In this document: piece by piece, positions 12,936 through 13,726 of the stretch
How positions within the stretch are numbered: the first letter of the stretch is position 1
Layout: the number at the start of each line of letters is the position of its first letter
NCBI GenBank assembly: GCA_049610385.1
Contig: JBMYZL010000039.1
Location: 1-13,726 of the forward strand
DNA from: JBMYZL01 sp049610385
Lineage (GTDB): Bacteria; Bacteroidota; Bacteroidia; Flavobacteriales_D; Sanyastnellaceae
Direction of reading: 5' to 3'
DNA length: 13,726 bases
Notes under the pieces: generated by a model
Database searches by the model: none
What the model saw: the letters and a program-made list of their open reading frames with translations, nothing else
What the model was told of the DNA's origin: nothing
Position numbers and translations under genes: made by a program

Positions 12936-13726
12936 GGCTGAAAAATACGGAGGTTCGCCTCCTGAATGGATTCGCTGCGGACCACAGTCTCGAAATGATG
13001 ACGGGCCGCCTGTGACATCTCACGCCATGTCGAATCAGGCATCGACAACACCTCCGTCATCCCCTCTACCCAAACGTCCAGGTCAAGCGGCCAATCCCGT
13101 CCGACACCCTTTGTAGCCAGGTCACGCCAAGGGGTGGTGTCCGCGATGAGGGTCGGACAACCATGGGCCCAGGCTTCAGCAATGGAATGACCGAAATTTT
13201 CATGAGTTGTCGAAGAAATTAGAAAATGAGCTTGGTGGAAGTGTGAAGGCAACTCACTGGGTGATACAGCGCCCAAAAACCGAATTTGAATTTGGGGAGG
13301 CGCCGTTTGGGCCAAATCCTCCAACAATTTCTGATAATCTTCATCTTCCGGAGGTCCGATGAAATCAAGTTCAATAGGTCGGGTGCCTTGTGCGCCGAGA
13401 ACCGCCTGCAAGGTCATCAATGTGTTTTTGACTTTGTGGATTCGACCCACATTGATCAACACCCAACGATCCGTTGGTCGATCTGGGTTGTCTTTTGGGG
13501 CTGATGAAGGCAAGTTTGATGCCACATGCACCTCCGCTCCTGGAAACCAATGATGGACTTCGGCTTCTTCAAAGGTGGTGGAGGCATGCCAACGAACGTT
13601 ATGAAACCATCCAAGCCAACGCGCAACGCGCAAAAAAACCTGTTTCTTGAAAGGCTTGATGGACAAGGCGCCAGCACCCAGCATGCCACGGGGTGCCAAG
13701 ACCACGCGCAATTCCGGAAATTCAGA
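12932..13726 (-). CDS. GT4-family glycosyltransferase, C-terminal part (gene continues past the window)
   Basis: The frame is open to the last base of the window: upstream of LRVVLAPRGMLG the minus strand still reads Ser-Glu-Phe-Pro-Glu, so the N-terminal domain lies outside. The visible 264 residues begin at the end of that domain (PRGMLGAGALSIKPFKKQ) and include the whole donor-binding domain: VINVGRIH-like turn WVLINVGRIHKVKN, IELDFIGPPEDEDYQKLL, IRFLGAVSPSEL, and ENFGHSIAEAWAHGCPTLI with the EX7E pair that binds the nucleotide sugar. Enzymes of this group build cell-surface polysaccharide by retaining sugar transfer. Sugar and acceptor are unknown. The stop overlaps the flavoprotein start by four bases, which suggests co-translation with an unrelated function. 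Confidence 0.9.
   Translation of the reverse strand, partial: SEFPELRVVLAPRGMLGAGALSIKPFKKQVFLRVARWLGWFHNVRWHASTTFEEAEVHHWFPGAEVHVASNLPSSAPKDNPDRPTDRWVLINVGRIHKVKNTLMTLQAVLGAQGTRPIELDFIGPPEDEDYQKLLEDLAQTAPPQIQIRFLGAVSPSELPSHFHQAHFLISSTTHENFGHSIAEAWAHGCPTLIADTTPWRDLATKGVGRDWPLDLDVWVEGMTEVLSMPDSTWREMSQAARHHFETVVRSESIQEANLRIFQP

Noticed and set aside
12276..12941. 221-codon plus-strand open frame opposite the flavoprotein gene
   Set aside because: The minus strand encodes a full NPD/FabK-family protein; this frame has no recognisable domain.
12940..12947. Minus-strand TATTTTTC four bases before the flavoprotein ATG, as a sixth -7-like box
   Set aside because: It lies inside the coding end of the upstream glycosyltransferase (codons for Arg-Ile-Phe), and the ATGA overlap explains expression; it was left out of the count.
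1..13726. CRISPR array, IS element, prophage, toxin-antitoxin or other defence module
   Set aside because: No regularly spaced short repeats, transposase, integrase or phage genes were seen; the coding content is almost wholly housekeeping and envelope genes.

Overview
This window looks like a chromosomal segment of a Bacteroidota bacterium, most likely Flavobacteriales or a close relative, with G+C of roughly 50% by eye. Four things point there: repeats of the GCTDPxACNxN type in a secreted protein; the run polyprenol-phosphate glycosyltransferase / dihydroorotase / DUF4296 lipoprotein beside an NAD-dependent epimerase, a neighbourhood I recall from Flavobacteria; no obvious Shine-Dalgarno sequences; and boxes close to the Bacteroidota -7 element TAnnTTTG just upstream of several start codons. 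This assignment is inference from sequence character; no search was possible.

Layout. Bases 1-51 are the 3' part of tRNA-Cys(GCA), followed by a strong intrinsic terminator (63-90). Bases 180-1355 encode a secreted, very cysteine-rich protein made of two 141-residue tandem units and ending in a dockerin-like EF-hand. Next comes a small hypothetical gene coupled by an ATGA overlap to a PhoD-like phosphatase lipoprotein (1467-2926). A stand-alone DEAD-box RNA helicase (3032-4363), a membrane-anchored coiled-coil protein (4388-5260) and a YraN-family protein (5347-5727) follow.

The block 5781-9112 is an apparent operon: an RsuA/RluB-type pseudouridine synthase homologue whose catalytic Asp is replaced by Glu, a DPM1-like GT2 enzyme, dihydroorotase and a DUF4296 lipoprotein. 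The genes are separated by 4 bp or joined by 4-bp ATGA overlaps. It converges, with a 28-bp coding overlap, on a minus-strand epimerase (9085-10104). That gene is divergent from uvrC (10167-11978). A minus-strand pair follows: a FabK/nitronate-monooxygenase-like flavoprotein (11985-12935), coupled by an ATGA overlap to an upstream GT4 glycosyltransferase that runs off the right edge.

Most of the window is housekeeping: RNA processing, pyrimidine synthesis, DNA repair and envelope sugar transfer. I see no CRISPR array, IS element, prophage or defence system. The observations most worth following are the D-to-E change in the pseudouridine synthase homologue, the nested duplication in the cysteine-rich protein, and the -7-like box set 4-7 nt before the ATG of five genes, which suggests leaderless transcripts.
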